Part shown: in pieces, positions 34,724 to 45,785 of the stretch
How the letters are laid out: the number at the start of each line of letters is the position of its first letter
How positions within the stretch are numbered: the first letter of the stretch is position 1
Assembly (NCBI GenBank): GCA_033032175.1
Contig: CM065321.1
Span: 11,244,501-11,308,500 of the forward strand
Source of the DNA: Saturnia japonica
Taxonomy: Eukaryota; Arthropoda; Insecta; Lepidoptera; Saturniidae
Direction of reading: 5' to 3'
Length of the DNA stretch: 64,000 nucleotides
The notes under the pieces: generated by a model
Told to the model about the DNA's origin: nothing
Databases searched by the model: none
The model's input: only the letters and a program-made list of their open reading frames with translations
Translations under genes and position numbers: made by a program

Positions 34724-35677
34724 ATGCCTCCTAAAAGAAACAGGGTAGAAGTAGACGAAAATTCCGATTCAGCAGTCGAAAATCCTAAAGAGGAAACATC
34801 AGCTAATATGACTGATAAAATTCCGCTTTCAATCTTAACCAAGTTTATTAAACCGTATAACGGTGATCGGCAAACTTTACCAGCATTTTTAACTAATTGT
34901 GAAAATGCAATTTCACTTTCGAGTACAGATCAACAGAACGTTTTATGTAAATATATCATTTCACAGCTCGAGGGCAAAGCCCAAACAGCATGTTGTCTCA
35001 AAAATTTTAATAATTGGTCCGAGATTAAACTTTTTCTCAGAACTACATTCGGAGAAAAAAAACACTCTACCCATTTACTAGTAGATTTACAAAATTGTAA
35101 ACAGTTACCATCAGAAGATGTAACCCAATATTATTTACGCATAGAAACATGTTTAACACGATTACAGTCCGATATACACTATAGCTGCGATATAAAAGAT
35201 GAACTTTCAGGCAGAGTTGCTGCTATGGAGGATTTATCTCTTAATACGTTTTTTATTAGGGATCAATTCTAATTTCTCAAATATGGTACGGTGAGTAGGA
35301 ACCCTACTACACTATCACAAGCAATTACACACGCTATCGAAGAGGAAAAATTATATAATTTAACGAAATTATCATCACGCGTTAATAAAAAGTGTTCAAT
35401 ATGTAATAAAAGCGGACATAGCGCTTCTGATTGTTTCAAAAATAAAAAGGGTACAAACTCTAAATTTTACCACGTTAATTTTAATTCCAGTTCACCAAAT
35501 AACAATTATAATAATCATAATAATAATTATCGTAACAATATTTATCAAAAACCTTCTACTAATAATCATAAAAGATCTAACTTTAATCCGAACAAAATAT
35601 GCGGTTATTGCAAAAACCACGGTCATTTGATAAACGAGTGTCGCAAACTTAAGTGTCGAAACAATAATAACATCTAA
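34724..35677 (+). pseudogene. Provirus gag (capsid and nucleocapsid), broken
   Basis: The ATG at 34724 follows a leader of nearly 1 kb. The first 182 codons contain a basic start and a gypsy-type capsid region (LEGKAQTACC, NWSEIKLFLRTTFGEKK). A TAA at 35270-35272 interrupts, and the same frame continues into a nucleocapsid with two CCHC knuckles, CSICNKSGHSASDC and CGYCKNHGHLINEC, separated by an Asn-rich linker. Gag forms the particle and binds the RNA. Two knuckles and an Asn-rich linker fit the mdg3-like branch. Confidence 0.8.
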
Positions 35678-35899
35678 GTATCAGCGTAATTCTATTCCCA
35701 TATCCATTTCACATGCACCGAACTCAACAGGTAATAATAATTCTAATGTGCATATTTGTCAGGCAGATAATGAAAGTAATAATTTAAACTAAAAACGGTT
35801 TCGGTTACGTGTCTACCGGAACCTTGTAATAAACATAATGACACGAACACTTTTGTTTATTACAATAAATCTCGTGTTCCTAAGTTTTTCCAAACACGG

Positions 35900-37711
35900 A
35901 TGACATATAATCGTAATAATAAATATGTTGTGAAACTTCCTCAACAAAACGAGTGTTCACTGAAGCCCCAACAAGTTCATCGCTCTTGTGGTCAATTCAC
36001 GGTTGCACAGGTCGATAATACGGCTCAGTCTAAATTTCCTAACACTCATAACAATAAGGTCACGAGACCTTTACCATGTGTTCTTAAATTTTCCTCAACA
36101 CAGGTTAATCAAAACGGTTCTCACAAACAGACCAACGGACAGGGTAAACAGTCCCAAATTCACGGTCTTATTCCTAAAATGAATCTCTCATCTCGTGTTA
36201 CATCGAGTTATTTTTCTAGAGATTGTTCGCGTGAGGAACCCTACATTATAAATAATGTTAATAATAAAATATCATTACCTCATTTATCTTTAAAAAATAA
36301 TTTTAATAAGAAGCCCCTTTGCTTTTTAATTGACACTGGTTCATCAATTTCGATTGTTAAACTTTCGAGTTTATTAAACCAGCCAGTGCTTGGGCCTGAA
36401 ACTATAAAACTCAAAGGTCTAAGTGATAACGATTCCTATTGCGAATCGCTAGGATCTATTACACTAAAGTTCTAATATCAAATATCTCGAGTCGATAGAA
36501 TAATATTCGACTACAAATTTCGCGCGACTAACGATACAATTAATTTAAATTATGATGGCATTATAGGTAGCGACCTCATTCAACATTTCAAAATCGATGT
36601 ACAATATTCTACGAACTCACTTAGTTTACAAGGTCACATTATCCCTATTCATTTTAGTAAACCATCATACGTTCTACCTCCGCGGTCAGAAATGATTATT
36701 GAATGTCGAGTTTCCAACCCGTCTATTATTGGACAAAAAGAAGCCTTAGTATTAGATCAAAAATTTTGTGAAGGCGTATTTTTAGCTAATTGTATTGTGT
36801 GTTTGAAATCCAATAACAGAGTAAATGTTTCAATTTTAAATACGACTGAGTCAGCAGATATTGAAATTGAACGTATTCATCAAATAAATTATTTTGATTA
36901 TGATAGATCTAAAAAAGTTCTTGACCAAATTAGATGTTCTCATTTAAATCCACAGGAAAAGAAAGCCTTAATGCATTGTATTTCAAAATATACCGATGTG
37001 TTCCATCTAGAAGGTGAAATTTTAACACATACGGATATAATCCAACACTCTATCAATACTGGGGATGCCGCCCCCATACATGTAAAATCTTATCGCTTTC
37101 TTGAGGTACATAAGGACGAAGTTGAAAAACAAATCACGAAAATGCTTGATCAAAATATTATTCGCCCTTCAATTTCTCCATGGGGTGCCCCCGTCTGGGT
37201 AGTGCCAAAGAAGCTAGATGCTTCCGGCAAACAAAAATGGCGTATCGTTATAGATTACCGTCGTTTAAATGATGTCACAGTTACCGAAGTTTATCCTATT
37301 CCTTTAATAAACGATATCTTAGATCAATTAGGCCACTCAAAATATTTTACTACACTAGATTTGGCCTCTAGTTTCCACCAGTTATGATTAAATCCTAAAG
37401 AAGCTGAAAAAACAGGTTTCAGTGTCACAACTAATAATATTTCAGGGCATTTCGAATTTACGAGAATGCCGTTTGACTTAAAGAATGCTCCCGCCACATT
37501 CCAAAGGATGATGAATTCAGTCCTTTCAGGTTTACAAGGTCTACATTGTTATGTTTATCTAGATTACTGTATTCTGTATTCCCATGACCTTGAAACGAAT
37601 ATTCAGAAACTTGAACTTATATTTTCTAGACTCAGAGAGGCAAATTTAAAGTACAGCCCGATAAATGTGAGTTTTTGCGATGAGAAGTTGGTTATCTTGG
37701 GCTCGTCATAA
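35900..37711 (+). pseudogene. Provirus pol: protease and reverse transcriptase, broken
   Basis: In the same frame as gag, with stops at 36473-36475, 37385-37387 and 37709-37711. The protease active site LIDTGSSISIV lies near 36329. RT follows with WGAPVWVVPKK, WRIVIDYRRLN, TTLDLASSFHQL, a clean fingers-palm junction, and MPFDLKNAPATFQRMM. The catalytic box reads YVYLDY instead of YxDD: the second Asp codon (37565-37567) is TAC, so the RT would be dead even without the stops. Frame is lost between 37650 and 37900. Confidence 0.85.
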
Positions 37712-38390
37712 CCGACAAAGGTGTTTCGCCTAACCCTGACAAGGTCAAGGCTATTTCTCATTTTCCCACACCTAAAACTCCCAAAGACATAAAGTCTTTT
37801 CTCGGATTAACAGGTTATTATCGTCGTTTCATTGAGAACTTTTCTCAAATAAATCAAAGCCTCTTACCTCTTTATTAAGAAAAGATGTTAATTTTTATTG
37901 GTCTCATGAACAAGAGCAAGCTTTCAACACTCTTAAACAAAAATTGATTTCGTCTCCTTTATTACAAAACCCTGATTTCTCTAAAACTTTTATTGTTACT
38001 ACGGATGCTTCTAGTTATGCTGTCGGCGCAATTTTAACTCAAGGCGAAATTGGTAAAGATAAACCTATTGCTTGTGCATCCCGTACTTTAAATCGACAAG
38101 AAGGTAACTATTCCACGACAGAAAAGGAACTTCTTGCTATTATTTTTGGTGTAAACACGTTTCGACCATATCTTTACGGCTACCATTTCAAAATAGTTAC
38201 AGATCACCGTCCTCTCACATGGTTATTTAATGTTAAAGATCCAAGTGGACGTTTACTTCGCTGGCGATTAAAACTAGAAGAATACGACTATGAAATTATT
38301 TATAAGCCAGGTCGAATTAATGCTAATGCGGATGCTTTATCCCGTAATCCTGTAAATACTTTAACTCATTCACAATAAAACAATTCTAGT
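37712..38390 (+). pseudogene. Provirus RT end and RNase H
   Basis: Up to about 37880 the frame-shifted sequence still shows KTPKDIKSFLGLTGYYRRF, the RT connection motif. From 37944 the RNase H is open for 144 codons: VTTDASSYAVGAIL, TEKELLAIIFGV, VTDHRPLTWLF and NANADALSRN, so its acidic residues look intact. It digests the RNA template in the particle. Confidence 0.8.
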
Positions 38391-39930
38391 TACGAAAATT
38401 ATCTCAAAGATCTATTCAGAAATAAACTTACAGATTCAAATACAATTATCGAAGAACGGACTCAACCATTACACTTATCAAACATAAAAACAATCGTGTG
38501 TCCTGTCTCTTTAGATTTTAGCTCATCTATACCGCATTGCGAAGAAATATTATCGCAACTCGATAATTCCGCTGAGTTGTTAAATTCCGAACGTGAACCT
38601 TTTACTATTCAATGCATAAACAATAAAAACAAACTAATTTTGTTTTTATATACTAAAGTCCATCATTACGAGGATACAAAATATGACAACGTCTATAATT
38701 TATTAATAAAATTAAGACATAAAATCTTAAATGATCACACCGGTATTTCGGAACTCGCTTTACCCGATTTCTCTGACTCTTTTTCGAAATTAGCTTATAC
38801 TAAAATATACAATATGATTTCCTATGTCTTTCATAACACTAAAATTAAAATTTATATTTATAAAAATCAACTAATATACCCTACTCCTGTCGAAGTTTTA
38901 ATAATATTATAAGAAAATCACGATTCTACTATCGCTGGTCACCCATGATCAAAACGAATGTATTCGAGAATTAAAGCTGCCTACTACTGGAAAGGCATGC
39001 GTTCAGATATCGAGAACTATGTAAAGAAATTTAAAACTCTGTCAAATTAATAAACCATTGAGGAAATCAAGTAAAGCCCCGATGGAAATAACTTCTACAT
39101 CTACTAAACCGTTTGAGCGATTATCTCTAGATATCGTAGGTCCTTTACCCGACGCGGGTTTCCAAAATTTCAAATTCATCTTAACACTTCAAGATGATCT
39201 TACTAAATTTTCTAGCGCTTATCCGATGACTTCAGCTACTAGCGAGGAGATAGCCAGAAACCTCGTTCATTTTATGTCTCTTTTCGGTTTCCCTAAAACT
39301 ATTTTAACAGATCTCGGTACTTGTTTTACCTCAGAATTATTTAAACAACTGATAGAAATCTTAAAAATTAAGTCACTTTTTTCTACTCCATATCATCCAC
39401 AAACAAATGGTGCCCTTGAACGGTCACATGCAACCTTGAAGGAATACCTAAAATCATTTGTCAATGAAAATCAAAACGATTGGCATTGTTATTTGTTTAC
39501 TGCAATCTTAGCTTACAATACTACTCCACACTGTACTACTAACTTTACACCTTACGAATTATTATATGGTTATAAACCCATTATACCAAATTCCTTATAT
39601 GAAACTTCTAATAGCACAACTTATCATGAATACATACGCGCTCTACAATACAGAATGCGTTTTATTCGAGAAAAGGCCATTCAAAATATTATTAACAGTA
39701 AAGAAAGATCGAAAAGGTATTATGATACTAGTTCCCGAGATGTAAGTTATAAAACAGGTGATATGGTGTATCTTAAACACCATCACAGATTAAGAAAGGC
39801 TCTATCGCCTATATGGAAAGGTCCCTATAAAATTATTAAAGTGCACAATAAGCACAACGTCACTCTACTCGTAGGACGTAAACACATTAAATACCACACC
39901 AATGAAATTAAACCTGCTACATCTTGTTAA
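38391..39930 (+). pseudogene. Provirus integrase
   Basis: 38496-38912 is a partly open spacer between RNase H and integrase. The zinc-binding N terminus is damaged (stops near 38912-38950 and 39050). The core from 39058 is open for 290 codons: LSLDIVGPLP (first Asp), LTDLGTCFTSELF (second Asp; Leu stands where Gln is common), YHPQTNGALERSHATLKEYL (Glu). The C terminus has the GPYKIIKV-type SH3-like block. It ends just before the env-like region. Confidence 0.85.
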
Positions 39931-39939
39931 CAACATAAA

Positions 39940-41292
39940 TAACATAATTTCTCAAATCTCTAATAATGATAATTTATTTAATTATGTTTCTAAAATTAAT
40001 TCTTTACTTAATTTAATTGAAAGTTCTTTGTTGTTTCTAAATTACTAGATACTACGCTAAATGCAATTTTTTTTCTAAGGTCAATGTTTTACATCCTAGT
40101 ATAATAAGTCCATCAAGTATTTTTATTGAATTATCTAAACACGCTAATCAACTAAATAAACGACTAGATTTTCCAATACAATTAAGCATAAATAATATTC
40201 ATTCTTTAATCGATGTGTCTAAACTTAACTCCTATTTCTATAATAATAAGATTGTTTTTATTCTACAAGTTCCACTGATAACACCAGACAAGTATACTAT
40301 TTACAAAAACATACCTCTACTACACCTCATGACGAATCACATATCAACACATTCGCGTTAATTCAGCCTACTAATTCTTATATTGCTATTGCGATAATCG
40401 AATGCATTATACCATGTTGGACAACTTAGATGTTTGTAAAACTATAAATATTAATTATTCTATTTGTGAACTTACTTCTATATTTTCTAGCATAAGTAAT
40501 ACAAATTTTGAATCGAAGTTATTAACAGAAGTAATACTGTATTTACCTTCTGAATGTAATGGCTAAATTCTTAATATGGTCATATAGATATATGGCAAAA
40601 ACTTATTAATAATAAATGGATCTATGTTCAGTCAGACATAAATAAAATCACTATCAAATGTGACGATGATGTAACTGTGATCATTCCATTGCCGGCACAG
40701 GAATTGTCAAACTTACAGAAAATTGTAACGGTTACTCTAAAACAATCCAGTTGTTGCCAAGTAGCTCTTATTCGTTTATTATAAAGTCTAATTTAGATAA
40801 ATATTAATTTTGATATAACAAATGATGACTGTTACAAGAAAGATATTTTTAATAATACGTTACCATATCTTTCTCCGATTTCACTATCGAAAATCAATTT
40901 AGATTCTTTAAAGTTCGCTACTCATCATATGGGTAATCTCTAAAACGAGATAAACCAACTTGAAAAAGAATCACATTTTATTAAATATGGAACATACTAT
41001 TCTACTTTCATGTATATTTTAATTGTTTTTTTCATTATTATATGTCTGTTAAAAAATGTGTATATGTTTTAAAAACCATAGGTCAAAAGACCAAGGTTAT
41101 TGCATTCAAATCTCCAATCAATGCAACAATAAGAAATCAATCAGGCACAAGCCTAAATTTTCAAACTCTTTAGAGATGACTAACATTTCGTCATCAGATG
41201 AAGACTATAAGTCAACAAAATCTTTACCACTTCCTCTAACTAGTTATAGTAAAACAGATGAAAGATCAACTAGAAACATAAGGAACTATTAA
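39940..41292 (+). pseudogene. Provirus env-like remnant (insect F-type envelope)
   Basis: No long ORF, but short segments in changing frames follow the order of the envelope gene of insect errantiviruses. A helical region (about 39940-40040) leads to IFILQVPLITPDKYTIYK near 40257-40310, a Cys-containing block near 40405-40560, and a WIYVQSDINKITIKCDDD block near 40616-40670. A membrane segment (FMYILIVFFIIICLL, about 41010-41053) precedes a short tail. At least six stops or frame changes. In working relatives the product mediates membrane fusion; here it is dead. The assignment is by pattern memory. Confidence 0.6.
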
Positions 41293-41534
41293 CAAAATTA
41301 CTCTTTATAAATAAATTATAAATATGATTAATTAATTTCTGTTACTGTGTTTTAAGTTACTGTGTTTGTGTATTAAGCTAGTAGTAAATCTATTTCTCTA
41401 TTTTTGTCTTTACTTACTGTGAAAGTGTTAATGAACATTATAAAATAATTTTAATTTTGACAAATGTGTAATTTTCAGGACAACCTTAAATTGTTTGTAT
41501 TGTCCTTCGTTTATCCTAAAGGATAACCTCCGTC

Positions 41535-41546
41535 AAAAGGGGGAGA
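41535..41546 (+). promoter_or_regulatory. Provirus polypurine tract
   Basis: AAAAGGGGGAGA ends directly at the TG of the 3' LTR; it would prime plus-strand synthesis. Confidence 0.85.
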
Positions 41547-41777
41547 TGTTATGAACTTATAATATTCACTTAAAACTATAAATCAGCATATTTTGTTTCT
41601 ATATAAATGCACGTTTATTATAATAAGCAGTAGTCATTATCCATTTTTAATAATCAAAGACAGTCAGTCGTCTCTTGTCGTGTCAATACACCTGCTGTAT
41701 TTCATGTGGACATTAAAAGTGTGTGTGTGAACTTTGTCTTTTTTTTTTAAAAGGACCCACAGACGACCGTCCTAACA
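41547..41777 (+). repeat. Provirus 3' LTR (231 bp)
   Basis: It starts TGTTATGAAC and ends GTCCTAACA. It differs from the 5' copy by roughly seven substitutions and a few small indels, for example an extra AAT and CAGT near 41653-41670. Confidence 0.9.
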
Positions 41778-41781
41778 GTAC

Positions 41782-42529
41782 GGGCTTTTTAAGCGTAGAT
41801 AGTTATTCAAAGCATAGAATATAAGATTTTGATCACTGTGTGTATATGTTCATTATGGAGAAAGTATTAATTTCATCGTAAGGATACATGTAATTGGATA
41901 TTGAAACCAAAGTATCTAAGATCTTATAGTTTCCATTAACTTATAAAGCAACAAAGGATATAATTAGCTAATGTATCGTGTACTAAGATCGGAGCTTACT
42001 CTCTCACTAACGATTTTGTTGTTTACCAATCTGTAATGTAAGTAAAGGTTCGTCCGTTTCCGAGATTGCTAATGGCATTACTTATGTATTACTCTACTTA
42101 TCGACTTTATTATTTTTATAACATCTTAATTCAGGTCTAGACTTTAATAAATATATACTATTTACTAAATACTACTTTTTACTACTATTCTATACTATAC
42201 TAATATTTAGTAAATATTTTTTTAAAGCTAAAATGGCCTTTATTTAAGCCATGTTATCTATTTCTTATTTGCCTATATTTTTTAATATAGTGTAAAGAAT
42301 TTCGCGGGTTCGAAATGGACATGTAATCTCTCGAATCGGTATCGACGTTATTTACATGCCTTCGCGAATGGTGGGCAATTGCCGTCAGTTCACTTTCGAG
42401 TTGATACCGGCGTGAGCGAGAACAAACTTTTATCCTTTATGACAACAGAGTTTCCGCATCGCTGTGCTTTTAGTGAGAGTTTAACGCGTCCATTTATAAA
42501 ACGTCATTGTTCTTACCCCATAACATACC
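41782..42529. other. AT-rich non-coding stretch
   Basis: No gene. 42300-42430 is GC-richer, with no recognisable content. Confidence 0.35.
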
Positions 42530-42710
42530 CAAGTAGGGTCAGCATAAAATCTCTTCCTCTTCCACTCTTTTTTATCAAATGTCATCATAGAATTCACACC
42601 GTTTATACGCATAACATTTTACACAATCCATCCATACCTTCAAAGGTCTTCCTTTACTCCTACATCCGTGTCATCCGTTCACCTTCATACTTAACATTTT
42701 AGTTATATGT
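42530..42710 (-). pseudogene. LINE ORF2 C terminus, degraded
   Basis: The minus strand reads MRINGVNSMMTFDKKEWKRK followed by RFYADPTW, after a GRP-like region with two stops. It corresponds to the KNDMCIKGV...EWKKK piece at 20447-20600. Confidence 0.5.
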
Positions 42711-43026
42711 CGTTCATTCTTCGTCGTGACATATTAATACCACGCTTGCCTATAATGAATTTCGACAGATAATATTCCCAAATACATATCAATATGGAAA
42801 TTTTAATTTATCGCCAAAATTTGGATTTGAAAGAGACCTCGTTATTACGTCACTCGACATGATTCGATATTCTATATTCATCCAATCAAGCTGGGATATA
42901 TGCATTAAATAACTGACACAATGTGTTCCGGATTTTGTGATAGTACTGGCTATCACATTAGCTGCAAGCGATTTATAAAATAAAAGATTATTTAAAAGTA
43001 TGCAATATGTAAGTATGTATAATCAT
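42711..43026. other. Non-coding stretch
   Basis: Nothing recognised. Confidence 0.3.
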
Positions 43027-43130
43027 AACAACATAACATACCATCACGCCCGTATCACCGAAGAGTTCAGCAGAGATATACTAATGTATACCCACAGTTC
43101 GTCGGGTATGTTTTAGGTCCCATATAAGTC
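43027..43130 (-). repeat. SINE family A, 3' part, inverted
   Basis: AACATAACATACCATCACGC, CCACAGTTCGTCGGGTATGT and TAGGTCCCATATAAG are reverse complements of the tail and body end of family A. Confidence 0.6.
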
Positions 43131-43164
43131 CCTCACACTATTTCTCATCACAAATAGAACCTTC

Positions 43165-43845
43165 TTTTTTTAACGTGATTATGTGAGACTCCTACTCACT
43201 AAAACTTCACGGTGTACCATCCGCCGCCTCAATGGGGCGACGCGGAACCGCGTATAGCATTCATACCGCGTCGTCACGGCGGCCGGCCTGGCAATTCCAG
43301 AATCCGACCAAAAGGAGGCAACTATAGTGTAGGATACAGCTAGGGTGTACCGAGCTGTCTCCTACGTCCACCGAACCGTGCAATGGGAAGACGGGTCCCT
43401 CGACCCGTCTCCCCTGGTTCGGCTTGGGTGGCGGAAGTTGGCGGATGAAGCGCCTCCTGCGGCCTCCCGTTCGTCTTTGGCGGAGAGAGCCACTTAGAGG
43501 ACGTCATCTCGCAAAAGGAGACCATTGCAAACCATGCCACCTCACTTTCGAGCATGGCGTTGACCACATTCGACAGCGAGAGGTCCCTTCCAACCACCGC
43601 GGCCAGAGTGCGGTGCAGCTCATCTCACGCAGCCATTGTCCGGACAGCACCTGCACGAGCCTGAACGTTAGGGAGCCCTGCTCTCTATTAATCCACTGTA
43701 CAAGAACCGGGCGGACGGCGTCTATGGTATAACGACCATAGCGCTCGCCCACCAGGTCCCGTCCCCATCACCGCAGCACCTCCACTCTAGCTACCCGCCT
43801 CCGCAGTTTGACCTCCGTGGGAGCCGGAGGCTCCCCTATATAACA
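43165..43845 (-). mobile_element. 5'-truncated R1-clade LINE
   Basis: The minus strand carries the end of an R1-type ORF2 and a 3' UTR with CCGCCGCC sequence, finishing at a T run at 43165-43171 (A-tail). The 5' edge stops near the CTCCC at 43835. The adjoining plus-strand sequence contains CCTAA repeats. A related 3' end lies at 63424-63590. Confidence 0.65.
43340..43800 (-). pseudogene. R1-clade LINE ORF2 C terminus
   Basis: Minus strand, two frames. The first (43504-43752) reads GERYGRYTIDAVRPVLVQWI and GSLTFRLVQVLSGQWL, the post-RT block of R1-type proteins (RPVLxxWxxxxHGSLTxRxxQVLSGHG). The second (43340-43597) reads VGRDLSLSNVVNAMLESEVA, then W...FCE, the typical close of the same proteins. 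The Cys-His knuckle between them is damaged by the frame change near 43580. Confidence 0.65.
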
Positions 43846-43850
43846 AATAA

Positions 43851-43869
43851 AACCTAACCTAACCTATCC
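43851..43869 (+). repeat. Short CCTAA tract (insect telomere motif)
   Basis: AACCTAACCTAACCTATCC: three CCTAA units and a fourth imperfect one, right at the 5' side of the R1-clade LINE. TTAGG is the insect telomere unit, but short tracts are also scattered in lepidopteran DNA. Confidence 0.6.
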
Positions 43870-44470
43870 ACATCGTTAGATCAAATCACTATATTAGATT
43901 TATATATTTATTTATTTTACAGGAATACTGTCTGTTGACGACTGAATTATGTATTGTTATGTGTCATATGTTATAATATATTGTGTGTTTTATTTATAAG
44001 AATAGTTAGGTAACCTTAATATAGTTAAACGAAATAGATTTATAGACAAAATATTAGCAACTACGCTACATTACGAATTACGTGTCATATATTATGTATT
44101 ATATATGTGCTTATGCATTATGTGTAACGTGTATATGATTAGAATTATGACAAAATGGATAAAACGTATAGAATAAGTTTATATGGAAAAAATGTACAGC
44201 ATCACATTGAATGTATGAACAATACGCGGTAAAACTGCCCGTAATTTCTATTGTTTTTGCCCTTGTATGGAATATGTGCTTAATTTATATAATATATTAA
44301 TGTTTGATGGATAGGGAATAGAATAAGGAACAATTTGATATAGTACTTGTATATATAACTTATATATTCAAATAAATATAGAGCGGGAAATAGGGCGACC
44401 AAAGTGAAAATAGATACAAAATAAAGACAAAAAGTAGAGGCTCTCTTTAAGGTAATTCTCTAGGTTACTT
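43870..44470. other. AT-rich non-coding stretch
   Basis: Nothing recognised. Confidence 0.35.
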
Positions 44471-44826
44471 AAGTTCGGCAAAAATCGTGTCGGGCTCGGT
44501 TCGAGACATCGCGTACACAGCTACATAATAAGAATAAACAAGATTAGTCGTCCTGCGAACGCCTCAGTGAAGTAAAGAAGCTCGAGTTTTATTGAAGACC
44601 CGGCACCTCAAGCGGCAGTGCATTATTGCAACGCCCGGGCCCCTCACCACCATCTCGCCCTACTGGCATCCGTACGGTGTCTACGAGACGAGCATCCGGC
44701 CAAACAAAACAACCCATCCAAACCGGGAAGTGTCACACCCCCTACCCTCACGCAGAGGGGAAGTGACGCAAACCCAACGCTGTCAGTCTTCAACGACAAA
44801 TATAAATAATAACAAGTTAGAGACAC
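44471..44826 (+). repeat. Unassigned GC-richer segment, with block P copy 1
   Basis: 44471-44656 (AGTCGTCCTGCGAACGCCTC, TTTTATTGAAGACCCGG) is not seen elsewhere in the window. From CTCGCCCTACTGGCATC (about 44655) and then CCGGCCAAACAAAACAACCC to GTTAGAGACAC, the sequence is repeated at 48221-48381; I call this block P. The two copies differ only by a replaced stretch of some 15-25 bases after GGCATC. P could be an LTR-retrotransposon leader or unique DNA duplicated with the cluster. Confidence 0.5.
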
Positions 44827-44971
44827 TGTTGTAATTTTGTATTAGTAAATAAGAAAAGACGTGTTTTTTTTAGTTTGTTTATTATTGGAAGTATATGGTA
44901 ACCTAGTAACATAGAATGATTTGAATAATTTTGAATACTAAAGGACAATATAAAAGCCCCTAATTATAACA
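44827..44971 (-). repeat. Copia LTR-A, copy 1, minus orientation
   Basis: On the minus strand it starts TGTTATAATTAGGGG and ends ATTACAACA. TAAGGGGGTG (44972-44981) stands before it, part of a polypurine tract, so it behaves as a 3' LTR facing left. It is identical to the 45066-45210 copy. Confidence 0.75.
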
Positions 44972-45024
44972 CACCCCCTTAATAATTATATATTATTAAT
45001 TAATTTAATTATTAATTAATAATA

Positions 45025-45065
45025 AATTATGTAATTTATTTATGAGAATTTTGATTAAGGGGGTG
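45025..45065 (+). promoter_or_regulatory. Copia-A 3' internal end with polypurine tract
   Basis: AATTATGTAATTTATTTATG...TTAAGGGGGTG directly before the TG of LTR-A. The same sequence, inverted, lies at 48526-48566 next to the other LTR-A copy. Confidence 0.65.
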
Positions 45066-45210
45066 TGTTATAATTAGGGGCTTTTATATTGTCCTTTAGT
45101 ATTCAAAATTATTCAAATCATTCTATGTTACTAGGTTACCATATACTTCCAATAATAAACAAACTAAAAAAAACACGTCTTTTCTTATTTACTAATACAA
45201 AATTACAACA
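45066..45210 (+). repeat. Copia LTR-A, plus orientation (145 bp)
   Basis: TGTTATAATTAGGGG to AATTACAACA. It is preceded by a polypurine tract and followed by a primer-site-like sequence and gag, so one LTR serves as the 3' end of one element and the 5' end of the next. TTACAACA is also how Drosophila copia LTRs end, from memory. Confidence 0.75.
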
Positions 45211-45580
45211 AATTGTTATCAGCACGAAAATAGTTCAAGTATTTCTTTATACAAGAAAAGTAATGCGTGTATAGTTGTTTGTAGATGGCAAACCGAAATG
45301 GAGACACAAATGAACGAGGTATGCGTAGTTCCTCTATTCCATCGTTCACCCTACATAATAGAGACGGGTATAGTACATGGAAATTTAAAATGCGTAACTA
45401 CCTTATGCATGAGGGATTGTGGGAAGCAATCATTGGCTACCCAACAGGTATAGATGTTTCCAATGTAATGAAGACGAGGAACGATCAGAAGGTACTAACA
45501 AAAATTTGCCTTACCCTTGAAGATTCTGCAATAATGCATGTTCGAAAGGCTACGAAGGCAGCTGAAGCGTGGAAAGCTTT
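45211..45580 (+). pseudogene. Copia-A leader and truncated gag
   Basis: TTGTTATCAGCACGA after the LTR is a candidate primer binding site. The ATG at 45285 opens about 99 gag codons (SIPSFTLHNRDGYSTWKFKM, LMHEGLWEAIIG, AEAWKA), the copia-type Gag N terminus. It is cut at GGAAAGCTTT by the LTR of a second copia. The uncut version continues AWKALQNAYEDKG at 50737-51132. The apparent ORF to 45656 runs into that second LTR. Confidence 0.75.
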
Positions 45581-45747
45581 TGTTGAAGCAAAGAGGCTTT
45601 GTTGTGAAACGAATATAATCTCTTTGCATATCATTGTATGTTTTTACTTCATATAAAAACAATTTGTTTTAAATGTTTGTCAAAAAAATGTCAAGTGAGA
45701 AAAATATAATATAATGTTTTGAGATACAAATATATATTTTTCTAACA
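45581..45747 (+). repeat. Copia LTR-B (167 bp)
   Basis: TGTTGAAGCAAAGAGGC to TTTTTCTAACA, inserted in copia-A gag and followed by a good copia-type primer site. Only this one LTR-B is seen; the 3' LTR is missing. Confidence 0.65.
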
Positions 45748-45763
45748 GGTTATGTATGCCCAG
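45748..45763 (+). promoter_or_regulatory. Copia-B primer binding site
   Basis: GGTTATGTATGCCCAG resembles the GGTTATGGGCCCAG primer site of Drosophila copia (internal initiator-tRNA-Met fragment), recalled from memory. Confidence 0.55.
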
Positions 45764-45785
45764 CATTTATGGAAAACGATGAATA

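Larger units (their letters stand above)
29085..41777 (+). mobile_element. Errantivirus-like Ty3/gypsy provirus with env remnant
   Basis: A complete but inactivated element: LTR, primer site, long leader, gag, protease-RT-RNase H-integrase, env-like region, polypurine tract, LTR. The ends TGTTATGAAC...CCTAACA are flanked by a 4-bp duplication GTAC (29081-29084 and 41778-41781). About 8.3 kb belongs to the provirus; the other 4.4 kb is a LINE inside the 5' LTR. Every coding region has stops or frameshifts, although the two LTRs remain about 97% alike by eye. The gag and two zinc knuckles look like the mdg3/micropia side of the gypsy group. Placement by tree was not possible here. Confidence 0.85.
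44827..45210. repeat. Perfect 155-bp palindrome arms around an AT-rich spacer
   Basis: 44827-44981 and 45056-45210 are exact reverse complements by my reading (145-bp LTR-A plus 10 bases of polypurine tract). A 74-base, almost pure A/T spacer separates them. Transcribed, it would fold into a long hairpin RNA. Confidence 0.85.
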